Both the position numbers and the translations under genes were made by a program. From positions 150,034 through 214,033 of the forward strand of contig SFGJ01000001.1 of the NCBI GenBank assembly GCA_004557655.1: DNA of 64,000 nucleotides, read 5' to 3'. Shown in pieces: positions 1 to 8,840 of this stretch. Every line of letters starts with the position of its first letter. Positions within the stretch are counted from its first letter, which is position 1. The DNA comes from Clostridiales bacterium (GTDB lineage Bacteria; Bacillota; Clostridia; Oscillospirales; Oscillospiraceae). The notes under the pieces were generated by a model, which was not told the origin of the DNA, made no database searches, and was given only the letters and a program-made list of their open reading frames with translations.

Positions 1-962
1 TGATGCTCCCGTGCATCCGCCAGCATAGTGCGTATACAGCCGATCTCCAGTCGCCGCGCACCGTTTTCGATCAGCCTCAGCTTATGAGGATGGATATCGC
101 AGGAGAGGATTTCTCCCTCGCCACCCATGGCAATGGCCGCGGCAAAAGACTTTCCGCCCGGTGCAGCGCACACATCCTGCACCCGGTCGCCCTTTTTGAC
201 CCCGGCCACCATTGATACCAGATGCGCCGCGGCATCCTGCACCATGAACCGTCCCTGTGCAAAGGCCGGTAAGCGCTCCAGATTCCCGATTCCGCTCACC
301 GTAAAGCAGTGGGCAAGCCATGCGTGCCGCTCCACTGCAATCCCCGCCTGGGTCAATTCCTCCACAAGAGCCTTGTCCGTGGTCTTAAGCAGATTTGTCT
401 GTATCGTGGTGGGCACAATCTCGTTGTTTCCCTGCAAAAACCGCTCCACTTCCTCCGGCGGAATAATCTCCAGTAGCCTCTGCACCAGCCAGAGCGGGTG
501 GCTGTATCGTATGGATAAGTATTCCGCGGTACCGCTACAGCGTATCTCCGGCATATTCATCCAATTGGTGACAAATCTACGCAGCACAGCGTTGACCATG
601 CCTGCCGCCCGGGGTCTCCCGTTCCGCCTGCACATCTCCACTGCTTCATTTACGGCAGCACGATGGGGAATCTTGTCCATAAACAATATCTGGTACCCGC
701 CAATGCGCAGAATATTGCGGATCACCGGTTCCAGCTTGTGCGCCTTCTGCACACAATAGCAGGAAATATAATAGTCTAACAATGTGCGGTTTTGTATCAC
801 ACCATAGCTCAGACGGGTAGCAAGTGCCGCTTCGCGGCCCTCCAACCCGTTTTTGGCAATGGTACGCTTGAGGCTTCCGTCGGACCAGGCGTTGGCCCGC
901 TCCACCTGCATCAGTACCTCCAGGGCAGTATCCCGGGAAGTAAATTTCTTTCCTTCACTCAT
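1..962 (-). CDS. rsmB: 16S rRNA (cytosine-967-C5)-methyltransferase RsmB, 3' part cut by window edge
   Basis: Translating the minus strand from the ATG at 962 gives 320 residues that run off the window without a stop; the family is about 440 residues. The N-terminal 130 residues look like the NusB-like RNA-binding domain of RsmB. Residues 261-272 (VQDVCAAPGGKS) are the SAM-binding motif I of the NOL1/NOP2/Sun family, and the catalytic cysteines should lie beyond the edge. The enzyme methylates C967 of 16S rRNA using SAM. The start overlaps the fmt stop as ATGA, so the two are translationally coupled, and this is the last visible gene of the priA-def-fmt-rsmB run. Confidence 0.93.
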   Translation of the reverse strand, partial: MSEGKKFTSRDTALEVLMQVERANAWSDGSLKRTIAKNGLEGREAALATRLSYGVIQNRTLLDYYISCYCVQKAHKLEPVIRNILRIGGYQILFMDKIPHRAAVNEAVEMCRRNGRPRAAGMVNAVLRRFVTNWMNMPEIRCSGTAEYLSIRYSHPLWLVQRLLEIIPPEEVERFLQGNNEIVPTTIQTNLLKTTDKALVEELTQAGIAVERHAWLAHCFTVSGIGNLERLPAFAQGRFMVQDAAAHLVSMVAGVKKGDRVQDVCAAPGGKSFAAAIAMGGEGEILSCDIHPHKLRLIENGARRLEIGCIRTMLADAREH

Positions 963-1879
963 TTTCCGATCTCTACAGGATGACCCCGGAGATAATCCGC
1001 CGACATCATGCGCTTGCCGCCCTCGGCCTGCAGCTCCAGGATCCAAAGACTGTGTCCGTCTCCGCAGGCGATCTCCAAGCCCTGTTTACCGGCCGTCAAG
1101 ATCGTCCCGGCAGTGGCGTTTATTTCTCCGCCCATCCTTGTTTTAAAGACTTTTACCTTTTTCCCGCCCAACTCCATACTTGCGCAGGGCCAGGGAATAA
1201 GCCCCCGCACCTGATCGTGTAAAGCCTGAGCGGATCGGGTCCAATCCATAGGGGAAAGATCTTTACTCAGCATAGGAGCATAGGTAGAAGCGCTGTGATC
1301 CTGAGGGGTGCGCACGGCGGTACCGTCTGCGATCTTTTCTATGGCATCCTCCAGTGCGTCTGCACCCAACAGAGCCAGTCGATGCGTCAGCTCCTGTGCA
1401 TCCTCATCCGGCATGATATCCGTTTTCTTACTACAAACAATGTCCCCGGCATCCAAATCCCTGATCATATACATAATGGTAACGCCGGTCTCCTTCTGCC
1501 CGTCCAGGATCGCCCAGTTGATGGGGGCGGCCCCGCGGTATTTTGGCAGAACAGAAGAATGCACATTGATAGAACCAAAGGGCGGAAGCGTCAGTATATC
1601 CTCCGGCAAAATACGCCCATAGGCGGCCACAACGATCAGTTCCGGCTGAAGCTCCCGCACAATGGCCAGTGCATTGCCGTCACGCATTTTCGTCGGCTGA
1701 TAAACTTCCAGTCCGTGTGTCAAGGCATACTCCTTCACAGGAGAAAAGGTCATTTTCATGCCCCGGTTTTTAGGTTTATCCGGCTGTGTAAAAACGCCGC
1801 ATAACTCGTGTCCGGTCTCCACAAGCCGCTTAAGCTGCTCCACGGCAAACTCCGGTGTGCCCATAAACAGAATCCGCAT
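959..1879 (-). CDS. fmt: Methionyl-tRNA formyltransferase
   Basis: 306 residues, normal length. The enzyme transfers the formyl group of 10-formyl-THF to initiator Met-tRNA, making fMet-tRNA for translation initiation. The start MRILFMGTPEFAV matches the family N-terminus; an in-frame upstream extension lies inside def and is rejected. The catalytic Asn105, His107 (in NVHSSVLP) and Asp146 (in DLDAGD) are present. The start lies 1 bp after the def stop and the stop overlaps the rsmB start, so def-fmt-rsmB is one transcript. Def later removes the formyl group that Fmt adds. Confidence 0.97.
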   Translation of the reverse strand: MRILFMGTPEFAVEQLKRLVETGHELCGVFTQPDKPKNRGMKMTFSPVKEYALTHGLEVYQPTKMRDGNALAIVRELQPELIVVAAYGRILPEDILTLPPFGSINVHSSVLPKYRGAAPINWAILDGQKETGVTIMYMIRDLDAGDIVCSKKTDIMPDEDAQELTHRLALLGADALEDAIEKIADGTAVRTPQDHSASTYAPMLSKDLSPMDWTRSAQALHDQVRGLIPWPCASMELGGKKVKVFKTRMGGEINATAGTILTAGKQGLEIACGDGHSLWILELQAEGGKRMMSADYLRGHPVEIGK

Positions 1880-1880
1880 A

Positions 1881-2384
1881 TTACTCCTCGTCTTCCTCCT
1901 GCTGCCGGCGGATGAACTCCTCAAGTTCCGCCTCGTTCAGCAGGTGGTCAGTATGCTCCACAAAGAGATGTCCTTTCAGATGCTCGATCTCGTGGCAAAA
2001 ACAACGAGCCGTAAGATCTGAATCCTCCACCTCAAAAAAATCACCGTTGCGGTCCTGTGCCCGGACGCGCACGATCTCAGGTCGAGTTACTATGCCATAC
2101 TTACCGGGTACACTGAGGCAGCCTTCCAGTCCCGTCTGCTCTCCCTCCGTATAAATGATCTCCGGGTTGACGAGTTCAATGATCTCGTCATCCTCGTTCT
2201 GCACCACGCACACACAGCGCAAAATACCCACCTGCGGGGCAGCCAGTCCCACACCGCCGGAATCCAGCAGCGTCTCCTTCATGTCGTCCAGCAGTGTGTG
2301 CAGACGACTGTTAAAGTCCGTAACAGGTCGGCAAACCTTGGTCAGGCATTCGTCACCTTGCAAAACAATCTTTCGAAGTGCCAT
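1881..2384 (-). CDS. def: Peptide deformylase
   Basis: 167 residues. A metalloenzyme that removes the N-formyl group from nascent proteins. All three family motifs are visible: GVGLAAPQ (residues 44-51), EGCLSVP with metal ligand Cys89, and HEIEHLKG with ligands His131 and His135 and catalytic Glu132. Glu replaces the more common Asp in HEIDH, a conservative change. The acidic tail (EEDEE) is typical of clostridial forms. It lies between priA (20 bp upstream) and fmt (1 bp downstream), the usual Firmicutes order. Confidence 0.96.
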   Translation of the reverse strand: MALRKIVLQGDECLTKVCRPVTDFNSRLHTLLDDMKETLLDSGGVGLAAPQVGILRCVCVVQNEDDEIIELVNPEIIYTEGEQTGLEGCLSVPGKYGIVTRPEIVRVRAQDRNGDFFEVEDSDLTARCFCHEIEHLKGHLFVEHTDHLLNEAELEEFIRRQQEEDEE

Positions 2385-2404
2385 TTCAGTTCCTCCATTG
2401 TGTG

Positions 2405-4831
2405 TTAATTCATACGGTTACACTCTGCAAAAATGTGCAGCGTGCGATTTTCCTTTCGCTGCGCAAATTCCTTCATATAGGCCGCCAGCAGTCTTCTTAC
2501 TTCTGCAGAGCATTTACCCACCACCGTAATGCGGTAACGAAAGCGGTTTTTCACCTTTACAACACTCGCCGGTGCAGGGCCTAAAATATCCAGATCCATT
2601 TCGGCGTAGGGCGGCTGCAGAACAGTCTTTCGCAGGCTGTCCCGCACCTGCGTGCAGGCACGACGCACTGCGTCCTCTTCCGGTCCGGTTACTGTCAGCA
2701 CCATCTCATCGGCAAACGGCGGCTCCCGGCGTATGCGCCGCAGACCAATTTCCCTATGAAAGAAATGCTCATAGTTTTGTGCAGCGGCATCCAGCAGAAC
2801 CTCATTTTCAGGTGTGTATGTCTGGATTATGGCTCGCCCCGCCTTGGATCCCCGGCCGGCCCGGCCCACCACTTGCGTCAGCAGTACAAAGGTGCGCTCG
2901 GCGGCCCTGTAATGGTCCACATATAACGACTGGTCCGCCGCCAGAACACCCACCAAAGTTACATTTTCAAAATCCAATCCCTTGGCCACCATCTGCGTGC
3001 CTAAGAGAATGGGAATTTTTTCTTTTTCAAATTTCTGCAGCACCTTTTCATGCTGCGTACCCACCGAATCAGCATCCATACGCAGGATAGGCGTATCCGG
3101 GAACAACTCCATCAACTCCTGTTCCACCTTCTGTGTTCCCGATCCGATGGACTTAAATGGCTCGCCGCACTGAGGACAATCCGACGCAAACGTCTCTGAA
3201 TATCCGCAATAGTGGCACATCATTCGCCGGTTGGCGGAATGATAGGTCAGGTACACACTGCACCGTGGGCACTGGGGCACATAGCCGCAGCCGGGGCAGA
3301 TCATCTGTCGGCTGTTGCCCCGACGGTTGAGAAAGAGAATGGTCTGCTGACCAAGCTCCAGATTCTTCCGTATTTCTTCGTACAGCGCCTTACTGATGGA
3401 TGTATAATTTCCCTGCCGCAGCTCTTGCCGCATATCCACCACAGAAACATGCGGCAGTGCGTTCTCGTTATACCGCTTTCGCAGCAGCGACAGGCGGTAA
3501 TCCCCTTTCTGTGCCAGATATGCCGTCTCTACCGTAGGCGTAGCCGACCCAAGTACCAGCCATGCGCCCTCTTTGGCGCAGCGGTATTTTGCAATGTCCC
3601 TGGCATGGTAGCAAGGCGGTTTTTCCGATTCGTAGGATCCCTCCTGCTCCTCGTCTATAACGATCATGCCCAGATTTTGCAGCGGAGCAAACACCGCCGA
3701 CCGGGTACCCAACACAATTTTTGCCAAACCCTGTCGAATGCGTTTATACTGATCGTATCTCTCCGCAATGCCCAGGCCACTGTGTAGCAAAGCCACATCC
3801 TCCCCGAAATGCAGGGAAAATCGCTGCATCATCTGTGGAGTGAGGGCGATTTCCGGCACCAGGATCATCGCGGTTTTGCCCTCCTGCAAAAGCTGACGGG
3901 CGAGAGAAATATACACCTCGGTCTTGCCGCTTCCGGTAACGCCCTGCAGCAGCGTCACTCCGGGCTTGCCACCGTGAATCTGCCGCAGTATTTCGTCATA
4001 CGCGGCCTGCTGTTCAGTATTCAGGTGTATATCCGGTGCGACCGTATCTGCCGATCGACGTTGCACCCGAAACACCTCCTGCTCCCGCAGGGCAAGTATC
4101 TCCGTTTTGACCATGTTCGTCACAGCCCTGCGGCTTATGCCGGTAAAATACAGCAGCTCATGCAGGGAGGTTTCCTCGTTTTGCAGCAGAAACGCCAACG
4201 CCTCACTCTGCCGGGGTGCTCTGCTTTTTTTCTCCCTGATCAGCGCCTCTGCCTCATCAGAAGCAATAGCCAGCGAGACCAGTTTCTCTGTTTTATCGGA
4301 CGCACGACGACTGGATTCCCGTCGGGAATCCACCAATCCCAGTCCCTGCATCCTTTGCAGCATAGCTCTCGCCTGAGGCTGGGCCGCCTGCAAATTGGAA
4401 AATGTCTGTTCCTGCTGCCGCAGCATATCCAGAAGCTGCTTCTCCTTATCCGACAGATTCTCTCCATCAGGTTCCCGCCGCAGTGTCCAGATCTCCCGGT
4501 GCTGATACCACAGTCCGATGGGTAAAATAGCGTGGAGCGCCTCATAAAAAGTGCAGAAATACCTTTGACACATCCAGAGTGCCAGCCTGATCTGCTCATG
4601 GGAAAGCTGAGGTGATTCATCCAGCACCGCCTCCACTGCCTTGATCGGCCGGTCCGGCAAACCGGCATTCACAGCCAGAATCATACCCTCTGAGCGGCGG
4701 TTTCCCCTGCCGAACGGCACATTGACCCGCATCCCGGGGCAAAGCTCCATGCCGTAAGGCACCAGATAATCGTAAGGCTTGTCTATGGCATAGGTAGCCG
4801 CCTCTATTGCAATTTTGGCGATCTGTGCCAT
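2405..4831 (-). CDS. priA: Primosomal protein N', replication restart helicase PriA
   Basis: 808 residues, full length. PriA binds stalled forks and D-loops and reloads the replicative helicase. An N-terminal DNA-binding domain (about residues 1-110) is followed by an SF2 helicase core with Walker A GVTGSGKT (about 297-304) and a Walker B box reading DEEQ (393-396) where E. coli PriA has DEEH. Between the helicase lobes are paired CxxC zinc motifs (CPGCGY, CPRC, CHYCGY, CPQCGE) that bind the two structural zincs. It is preceded by rpoZ (21 bp). The usual coaBC gene between rpoZ and priA is missing here. Confidence 0.97.
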   Translation of the reverse strand: MAQIAKIAIEAATYAIDKPYDYLVPYGMELCPGMRVNVPFGRGNRRSEGMILAVNAGLPDRPIKAVEAVLDESPQLSHEQIRLALWMCQRYFCTFYEALHAILPIGLWYQHREIWTLRREPDGENLSDKEKQLLDMLRQQEQTFSNLQAAQPQARAMLQRMQGLGLVDSRRESSRRASDKTEKLVSLAIASDEAEALIREKKSRAPRQSEALAFLLQNEETSLHELLYFTGISRRAVTNMVKTEILALREQEVFRVQRRSADTVAPDIHLNTEQQAAYDEILRQIHGGKPGVTLLQGVTGSGKTEVYISLARQLLQEGKTAMILVPEIALTPQMMQRFSLHFGEDVALLHSGLGIAERYDQYKRIRQGLAKIVLGTRSAVFAPLQNLGMIVIDEEQEGSYESEKPPCYHARDIAKYRCAKEGAWLVLGSATPTVETAYLAQKGDYRLSLLRKRYNENALPHVSVVDMRQELRQGNYTSISKALYEEIRKNLELGQQTILFLNRRGNSRQMICPGCGYVPQCPRCSVYLTYHSANRRMMCHYCGYSETFASDCPQCGEPFKSIGSGTQKVEQELMELFPDTPILRMDADSVGTQHEKVLQKFEKEKIPILLGTQMVAKGLDFENVTLVGVLAADQSLYVDHYRAAERTFVLLTQVVGRAGRGSKAGRAIIQTYTPENEVLLDAAAQNYEHFFHREIGLRRIRREPPFADEMVLTVTGPEEDAVRRACTQVRDSLRKTVLQPPYAEMDLDILGPAPASVVKVKNRFRYRITVVGKCSAEVRRLLAAYMKEFAQRKENRTLHIFAECNRMN

Positions 4832-4852
4832 AGTGAGTCCTCCGGTCGTGGA

Positions 4853-5074
4853 TTACCTATTATCGGTGTCGATAACGGTATCAATGGTGGATGCGTCGAA
4901 CAGGCCCTCAGCAACCTCATTAATAGCCATTGTCACAGGCTTATCCTCCAGGATCTGCCCATTGTTCTCAGCCTCCAGCGCGATCTGACGGGCCCGGCGA
5001 GCCACCACATTGACCATCATATAGCGGTTGGGAATGTACTCGTTGAGTTTATTCATTGCAGGATACAACATCAT
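4853..5074 (-). CDS. rpoZ: DNA-directed RNA polymerase omega subunit
   Basis: 73 residues, the usual size for a short Firmicutes omega. It helps fold and assemble the beta' subunit of RNA polymerase. The stretch NRYMMVNVVARRARQIALEA is the conserved RpoZ core, followed by a short acidic tail. The first ATG (MMLYPAMNKL) is used; Met2 is also possible. It lies between gmk and priA, the classical gmk-rpoZ order. Confidence 0.93.
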   Translation of the reverse strand: MMLYPAMNKLNEYIPNRYMMVNVVARRARQIALEAENNGQILEDKPVTMAINEVAEGLFDASTIDTVIDTDNR

Positions 5075-5120
5075 AATAATCTACTTCCAATCTGCCTTTC
5101 GGCGAAAATTTAATAACTTA

Positions 5121-5714
5121 TTAAATCAAGAGCTTTTCGATTCGCTCCACAGACTTGCAGTGCTCGGCGCACAAAATAGACCTAAGCTGGAATACAGCGC
5201 TCTCCACGGTGTCATTGACCACAAAATAATCGTATCGATCCGCCATCTTCAGTTCCACCTTGGCCCGCAGCAGACGCTTTTGCACCTTGTCCATATCGTC
5301 CGTTCCGCGAGATGTCAGACGACGCTCCAGTTCCGCCCAGGAAGGCGGCGCTATAAAGATGCGCACGGTCTCCGGCCGCTTGGCGCAAACCTGTTGGGCA
5401 CCCTGGATCTCGATGTCCAGGATCACATCCCTACCCTCATCCATGGCGGCATCCACAAATTTCTTTGGTGTCCCATAGAAATTGCCCACGTACTCGGCGT
5501 ACTCCAAAAACGCGTCCTCCTCGATCATCTGATGGAAGAATTCCGGAGCGATGAAATGGTAATGTACGCCGTCCACTTCCCCTTCACGAGGTCCACGTGT
5601 AGTAGCGGAAACAGAAAAGTACAGATCAGGATACTCCTTGAGCAGTGCGTTGAGAACTGTACTCTTGCCCACGCCTGAGGGGCCAGAAATAATGAATGTT
5701 TTCCCCTTGGTCAA
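5121..5714 (-). CDS. gmk: Guanylate kinase
   Basis: 197 residues. Phosphorylates GMP to GDP with ATP, linking purine salvage and (p)ppGpp metabolism. The P-loop GPSGVGKS is at residues 11-18. The GMP-binding segment with [18 protein letters not shown] follows at about 38-55, and the R-rich lid is near residue 135. The start codon overlaps the remA stop by 4 bp, so it is translationally coupled. Confidence 0.97.
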   Translation of the reverse strand: MTKGKTFIISGPSGVGKSTVLNALLKEYPDLYFSVSATTRGPREGEVDGVHYHFIAPEFFHQMIEEDAFLEYAEYVGNFYGTPKKFVDAAMDEGRDVILDIEIQGAQQVCAKRPETVRIFIAPPSWAELERRLTSRGTDDMDKVQKRLLRAKVELKMADRYDYFVVNDTVESAVFQLRSILCAEHCKSVERIEKLLI

Positions 5715-5977
5715 AGCAATTCCTCCTGTGTGAAGTCTTCTACCTTTACGCCCAATCGGTGAGCCATTTTCTCCGTTGACAGAGCCGACAGCACCACATG
5801 ATCGCTGTCCATAATAAGCACCGCCGCCGTCTTGCGGCCATAAGTGGCATCAATAAGCATTCCACTATCCCGCGACTCCTGAATAAGCCGCTTTACCGGT
5901 GCCGAGTCTGGGCTGACGATGGCAATGAGCCGCTGGGCGGAGATCAGATTTCCAAAGCCAATGTTGATCAGATCCAT
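5711..5977 (-). CDS. remA: RemA-type extracellular matrix regulator (DUF370)
   Basis: 88 residues starting [10 protein letters not shown], the invariant family N-terminus; a 12-residue upstream extension lies inside yicC and is rejected. In Bacillus, RemA is a ring-forming DNA-binding protein that activates biofilm-matrix and osmoprotection operons. [18 protein letters not shown] and [21 protein letters not shown] are the conserved parts. A GAGGAACGGG ribosome-binding stretch precedes the ATG. The yicC-remA-gmk-rpoZ order is conserved in Firmicutes. The regulon in this organism cannot be read from the window. Confidence 0.92.
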   Translation of the reverse strand: MDLINIGFGNLISAQRLIAIVSPDSAPVKRLIQESRDSGMLIDATYGRKTAAVLIMDSDHVVLSALSTEKMAHRLGVKVEDFTQEELL

Positions 5978-5987
5978 TTCCCGTTCC

Positions 5988-6866
5988 TCATTCGATGTTC
6001 TGCACCTGCTCACGTATCTTCTCCACCTCAGCCTTCATGTTCACCACATCCCGCGCGATGGACAAATCGTTGCACTTGGAGCCGATGGTGTTGCATTCCC
6101 GGTTTACCTCCTGGATCAGAAAATCCAGCTTTCGGCCAACAGGCTCGTCCCCGGAGAGCATAGTCCGCAGCTGAGCAAGATGACTGCGCAGGCGGACGGT
6201 TTCCTCGTCCACGGCGATCTTATCGGCAAATATGGCCGCCTCGGTCAAAATGCGGCTCTCCTCTATGGTGGTAGACTGAAGAACCTCCCGCATCTTTCCC
6301 TCCAGCCTTTCCCTGTATTCGGCAACGGTCTGCGGAGAACGCGACTCTACCTTGCAAACCACTGTCTCAATGGTATCGGCACGGCCGGCAATATCCTGAT
6401 ACAGCTTTTCTCCCTCCACGGAGCGCATCTGCTGATGGGCAGACAGCGCCTGGTGCAGCACGGCGCAGATATCTGCGGAGATCATCTCCAGGTCCTCCTC
6501 TGCCTTGGTCACCGTCAGCACATCGGGAAACTTTGCCAGAGCTACGGGTGTCAGCTCCCCCTGCAGGGAAAACATCTCCTGTAGCCGGCTCAGCGCCGCA
6601 TAATAGCTCCTTGCCAGCGGCTCATTGACCTGCACCACCGTCTGATCGGCATCCACGGCATCTACGGTGACAAATACATCCACCTTACCTCGGGAGATAG
6701 ACTTCTGCACCAGCGCCTTCATGGCGTCTTCCGCGAAAATATACGCTCTGGGCATCTTCACAGTGCAGTCCAGATAGCGATTATTAACCGATCGCACCTC
6801 CACGGTAATATTCCGCCCGTTGCGTTCCTCCCGTGCCCGGCCATATCCGGTCATGCTCTTGACCAT
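5988..6866 (-). CDS. YicC/YloC family endoribonuclease
   Basis: 292 residues. The N-terminus [11 protein letters not shown] and the C-terminal block [17 protein letters not shown] are hallmarks of the YicC family. Family members have been described as stress-linked endoribonucleases, but the exact targets here are unknown. A central coiled-coil-like stretch (residues about 140-250) is predicted from heptads. The stop lies 10 bp before remA and the start 23 bp after the DnaJ-domain gene, so it belongs to the same operon. Confidence 0.93.
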   Translation of the reverse strand: MVKSMTGYGRAREERNGRNITVEVRSVNNRYLDCTVKMPRAYIFAEDAMKALVQKSISRGKVDVFVTVDAVDADQTVVQVNEPLARSYYAALSRLQEMFSLQGELTPVALAKFPDVLTVTKAEEDLEMISADICAVLHQALSAHQQMRSVEGEKLYQDIAGRADTIETVVCKVESRSPQTVAEYRERLEGKMREVLQSTTIEESRILTEAAIFADKIAVDEETVRLRSHLAQLRTMLSGDEPVGRKLDFLIQEVNRECNTIGSKCNDLSIARDVVNMKAEVEKIREQVQNIE

Positions 6867-6889
6867 TTTTTGACTCCTCCTCTATATCG

Positions 6890-7540
6890 TCAGCAGCAGT
6901 AAATGAAACGGCTGCCACCGAACAAACAATTCATGCAGACCAGTGCGCCGCACACCTTGGAGCAAATATCGTTACCGAAAATATTCGTCGTCCCGTTTCC
7001 ATATCCGTTGGGCCGATAGGTGTTGCCTCGTCCCTCCAGAATATCCAGTGCCCTACGGTATTCCAGGTTGTTCGGATCCATCTGCACCGCCGTTTCATAG
7101 TACCGCTTGGCCTCGTCCATCCAGCCCCGGCGGTAGAACACGGCTCCCTTGAGATAATTCCACTCAGCATTGTGATTGCTCATGGCATTGAGCAATTCCT
7201 CGGCTAGATTCAGATTTCCCTGAGCAATGGTCATGCGCACACGGCTGAAGGCAGGGTCGCCTCCATAGCTGCCACTGTACCCTCCATATGAATTCCCGTC
7301 AAAGGGATTTCTCCCATAGCCTCCGTAGGGATTCTGTCCGTTGCCTCCGTTCTTACGCATGGATTGCACCGCCTCGTAGGCCTCGTTGATCTCCTTCATT
7401 TTCTCCTGAGCCACATCTGCCAAGGGTGAATCGTGGTAGTTGTCTGGGTGATACTTTCGAGCCAGATTACGGTAGGCTTTCTTTATTTCTTCATCTGTCG
7501 CGGAGTTGGGTACACCCAGCACCTCATAGGGGTCTCGCAT
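6890..7540 (-). CDS. DnaJ-domain protein with TPR-like repeat and Cys-rich tail
   Basis: 216 residues. Residues 2-65 form a J domain with the HPD motif (YHPDN, about 31-35) that stimulates the Hsp70 ATPase. It is followed by a Gly/Tyr/Asn-rich linker (about 70-100) and a TPR-like helical pair (about 105-165) containing the typical AxxxYxxAxxxDPNN pattern. The last 25 residues are rich in Cys (five Cys in a CSKVC...CMNC...YCC arrangement), which may bind metal or seat at a membrane. It is not canonical DnaJ, lacking the zinc-finger domain. The start overlaps the DUF5685 stop by 1 bp. Its client is unknown. Confidence 0.85.
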   Translation of the reverse strand: MRDPYEVLGVPNSATDEEIKKAYRNLARKYHPDNYHDSPLADVAQEKMKEINEAYEAVQSMRKNGGNGQNPYGGYGRNPFDGNSYGGYSGSYGGDPAFSRVRMTIAQGNLNLAEELLNAMSNHNAEWNYLKGAVFYRRGWMDEAKRYYETAVQMDPNNLEYRRALDILEGRGNTYRPNGYGNGTTNIFGNDICSKVCGALVCMNCLFGGSRFIYCC

Positions 7541-8436
7541 TATTGGGTCCTGCCTTTCATTTGGCGTTCAATATTTCTCTTATTCTTTCGAAAGGTCCCG
7601 TTGAGCACGGCGTTCCCTACCGCATACAGTCCCTCATATACAACGCTCTCTATAATGCCCGTCCAGCAACCGAAATCCGCCAGCTCAAAGGCTGCCGCCA
7701 TGGTGCGGATGGATGCATCCAAAGATGCCGCCACCCGCGCTCGGTCCTCAGGGCATAAAATGCCGTTCTCAACTTTATATCGCAACAGCAATGGATTGTA
7801 GCTGCCGCTCGTGCCGTCCTCTTTCAGATCGTCCAAAGCATCCACAAGGTAGATCCACCGACCCAAATGGTACAGCAGTTGCGCAAGCACCCGCCGCTTC
7901 ACACCAAAGGGCTGCAAAGAGGCGGTATCCTGCAGCAGCAGCGCAAAGGCGTCCGCCGCCTCATCCGGCACCGGGCATTTTTCCCGCTCCAACACGGAAA
8001 GCCTGTCCAGCCGCACTTGAATCATCTTGTCCATTTCCGGGCAAGTTTCCTGCGCCTTCTTATAAGCCTTGCGCAAAAGCAGGGAAAGAAACCTGTACTT
8101 CAGGCCGCCCCAGAACCCGTGATCTGCCACGCCGTCCCGAAGCTGCCACCATGTCAGCAGCACGCTAATATCTGCCGCCGACTCCAATGCTGCCGTAGCC
8201 CGGCAGGCACATCGCGGATGAATCGGGTGCAGCACACACCGCCTTGCGCAGCACGCCGGCACCTCGCCGTCAGCTAAAAGCATAGCCAGAAAAACAAGGT
8301 CATAGTTCAGGATCATCCGGGCAAACGCGCCGTATCGCTCCCCCAGCGTATGACATAGGCCGCAGTAGCAGGCCTGATACCGCTCTTTCTCTTCCCCGCT
8401 TAGCCTTTCCGGAGAGATATGCACATATCCGAACAT
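7540..8436 (-). CDS. DUF5685 family protein
   Basis: 298 residues, recognised from the N-terminus [16 protein letters not shown] followed by the [14 protein letters not shown] motif (about 23-36), which is typical of DUF5685. A second Cys cluster ([13 protein letters not shown]) lies at about 60-80, so a metal site formed by these cysteines is plausible. The rest is helical and soluble. Function is unknown. The gene sits directly between the rseC-like gene (1-bp overlap) and the DnaJ-domain gene; the tight coupling hints that the J-domain protein and this one work together. Confidence 0.8.
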   Translation of the reverse strand: MFGYVHISPERLSGEEKERYQACYCGLCHTLGERYGAFARMILNYDLVFLAMLLADGEVPACCARRCVLHPIHPRCACRATAALESAADISVLLTWWQLRDGVADHGFWGGLKYRFLSLLLRKAYKKAQETCPEMDKMIQVRLDRLSVLEREKCPVPDEAADAFALLLQDTASLQPFGVKRRVLAQLLYHLGRWIYLVDALDDLKEDGTSGSYNPLLLRYKVENGILCPEDRARVAASLDASIRTMAAAFELADFGCWTGIIESVVYEGLYAVGNAVLNGTFRKNKRNIERQMKGRTQ

Positions 8437-8840
8437 CAGAACAGCCGCACAACGGTATAGGTCAGCACTTCATGGTGCTTTGCATACCGGTCATAGAAAA
8501 TGCTCGGGATGAATGCAGCAATGGCGGCCGCAATGGCGATGCAATAGCGTACCTTTTCGGCAAGACCGTCCGAGAGAAAGTATCCAAGCAGGAAAGCGAT
8601 CACCGGCAGCAGATACACCAGTGCCACCACACCCAGAAGCTTTTTTGTTTCGCTCTGTACGACCACTTTGTCACCGGGTTCCACGCCAATGGGGTCGCTT
8701 GCACGGGCATGAATGGCGGCTCCGGTCATGCCGCAGCCGGCGCACTCCTCGCAGTCGTGTCCGCAGGCGGACTTGCGAGGCACGGAGATCTCCACGAAGC
8801 CAGGCTCCAGTTTTTTTTCAACCGTTGCAATCTGTGTCAT
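8436..8840 (-). CDS. RseC/MucC family (SoxR-reducing system type) membrane protein
   Basis: 134 residues. The N-terminal soluble part holds a Cys cluster CGHDCEECAGCGM (about 26-38) typical of RseC-like proteins and a possible Fe-S or redox site. Two transmembrane helices follow (about 70-92 and 98-116). In proteobacteria RseC is linked to Rnf/SoxR reduction; the role in Firmicutes is not settled. It overlaps cdaR by 4 bp. Confidence 0.85.
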   Translation of the reverse strand: MTQIATVEKKLEPGFVEISVPRKSACGHDCEECAGCGMTGAAIHARASDPIGVEPGDKVVVQSETKKLLGVVALVYLLPVIAFLLGYFLSDGLAEKVRYCIAIAAAIAAFIPSIFYDRYAKHHEVLTYTVVRLF

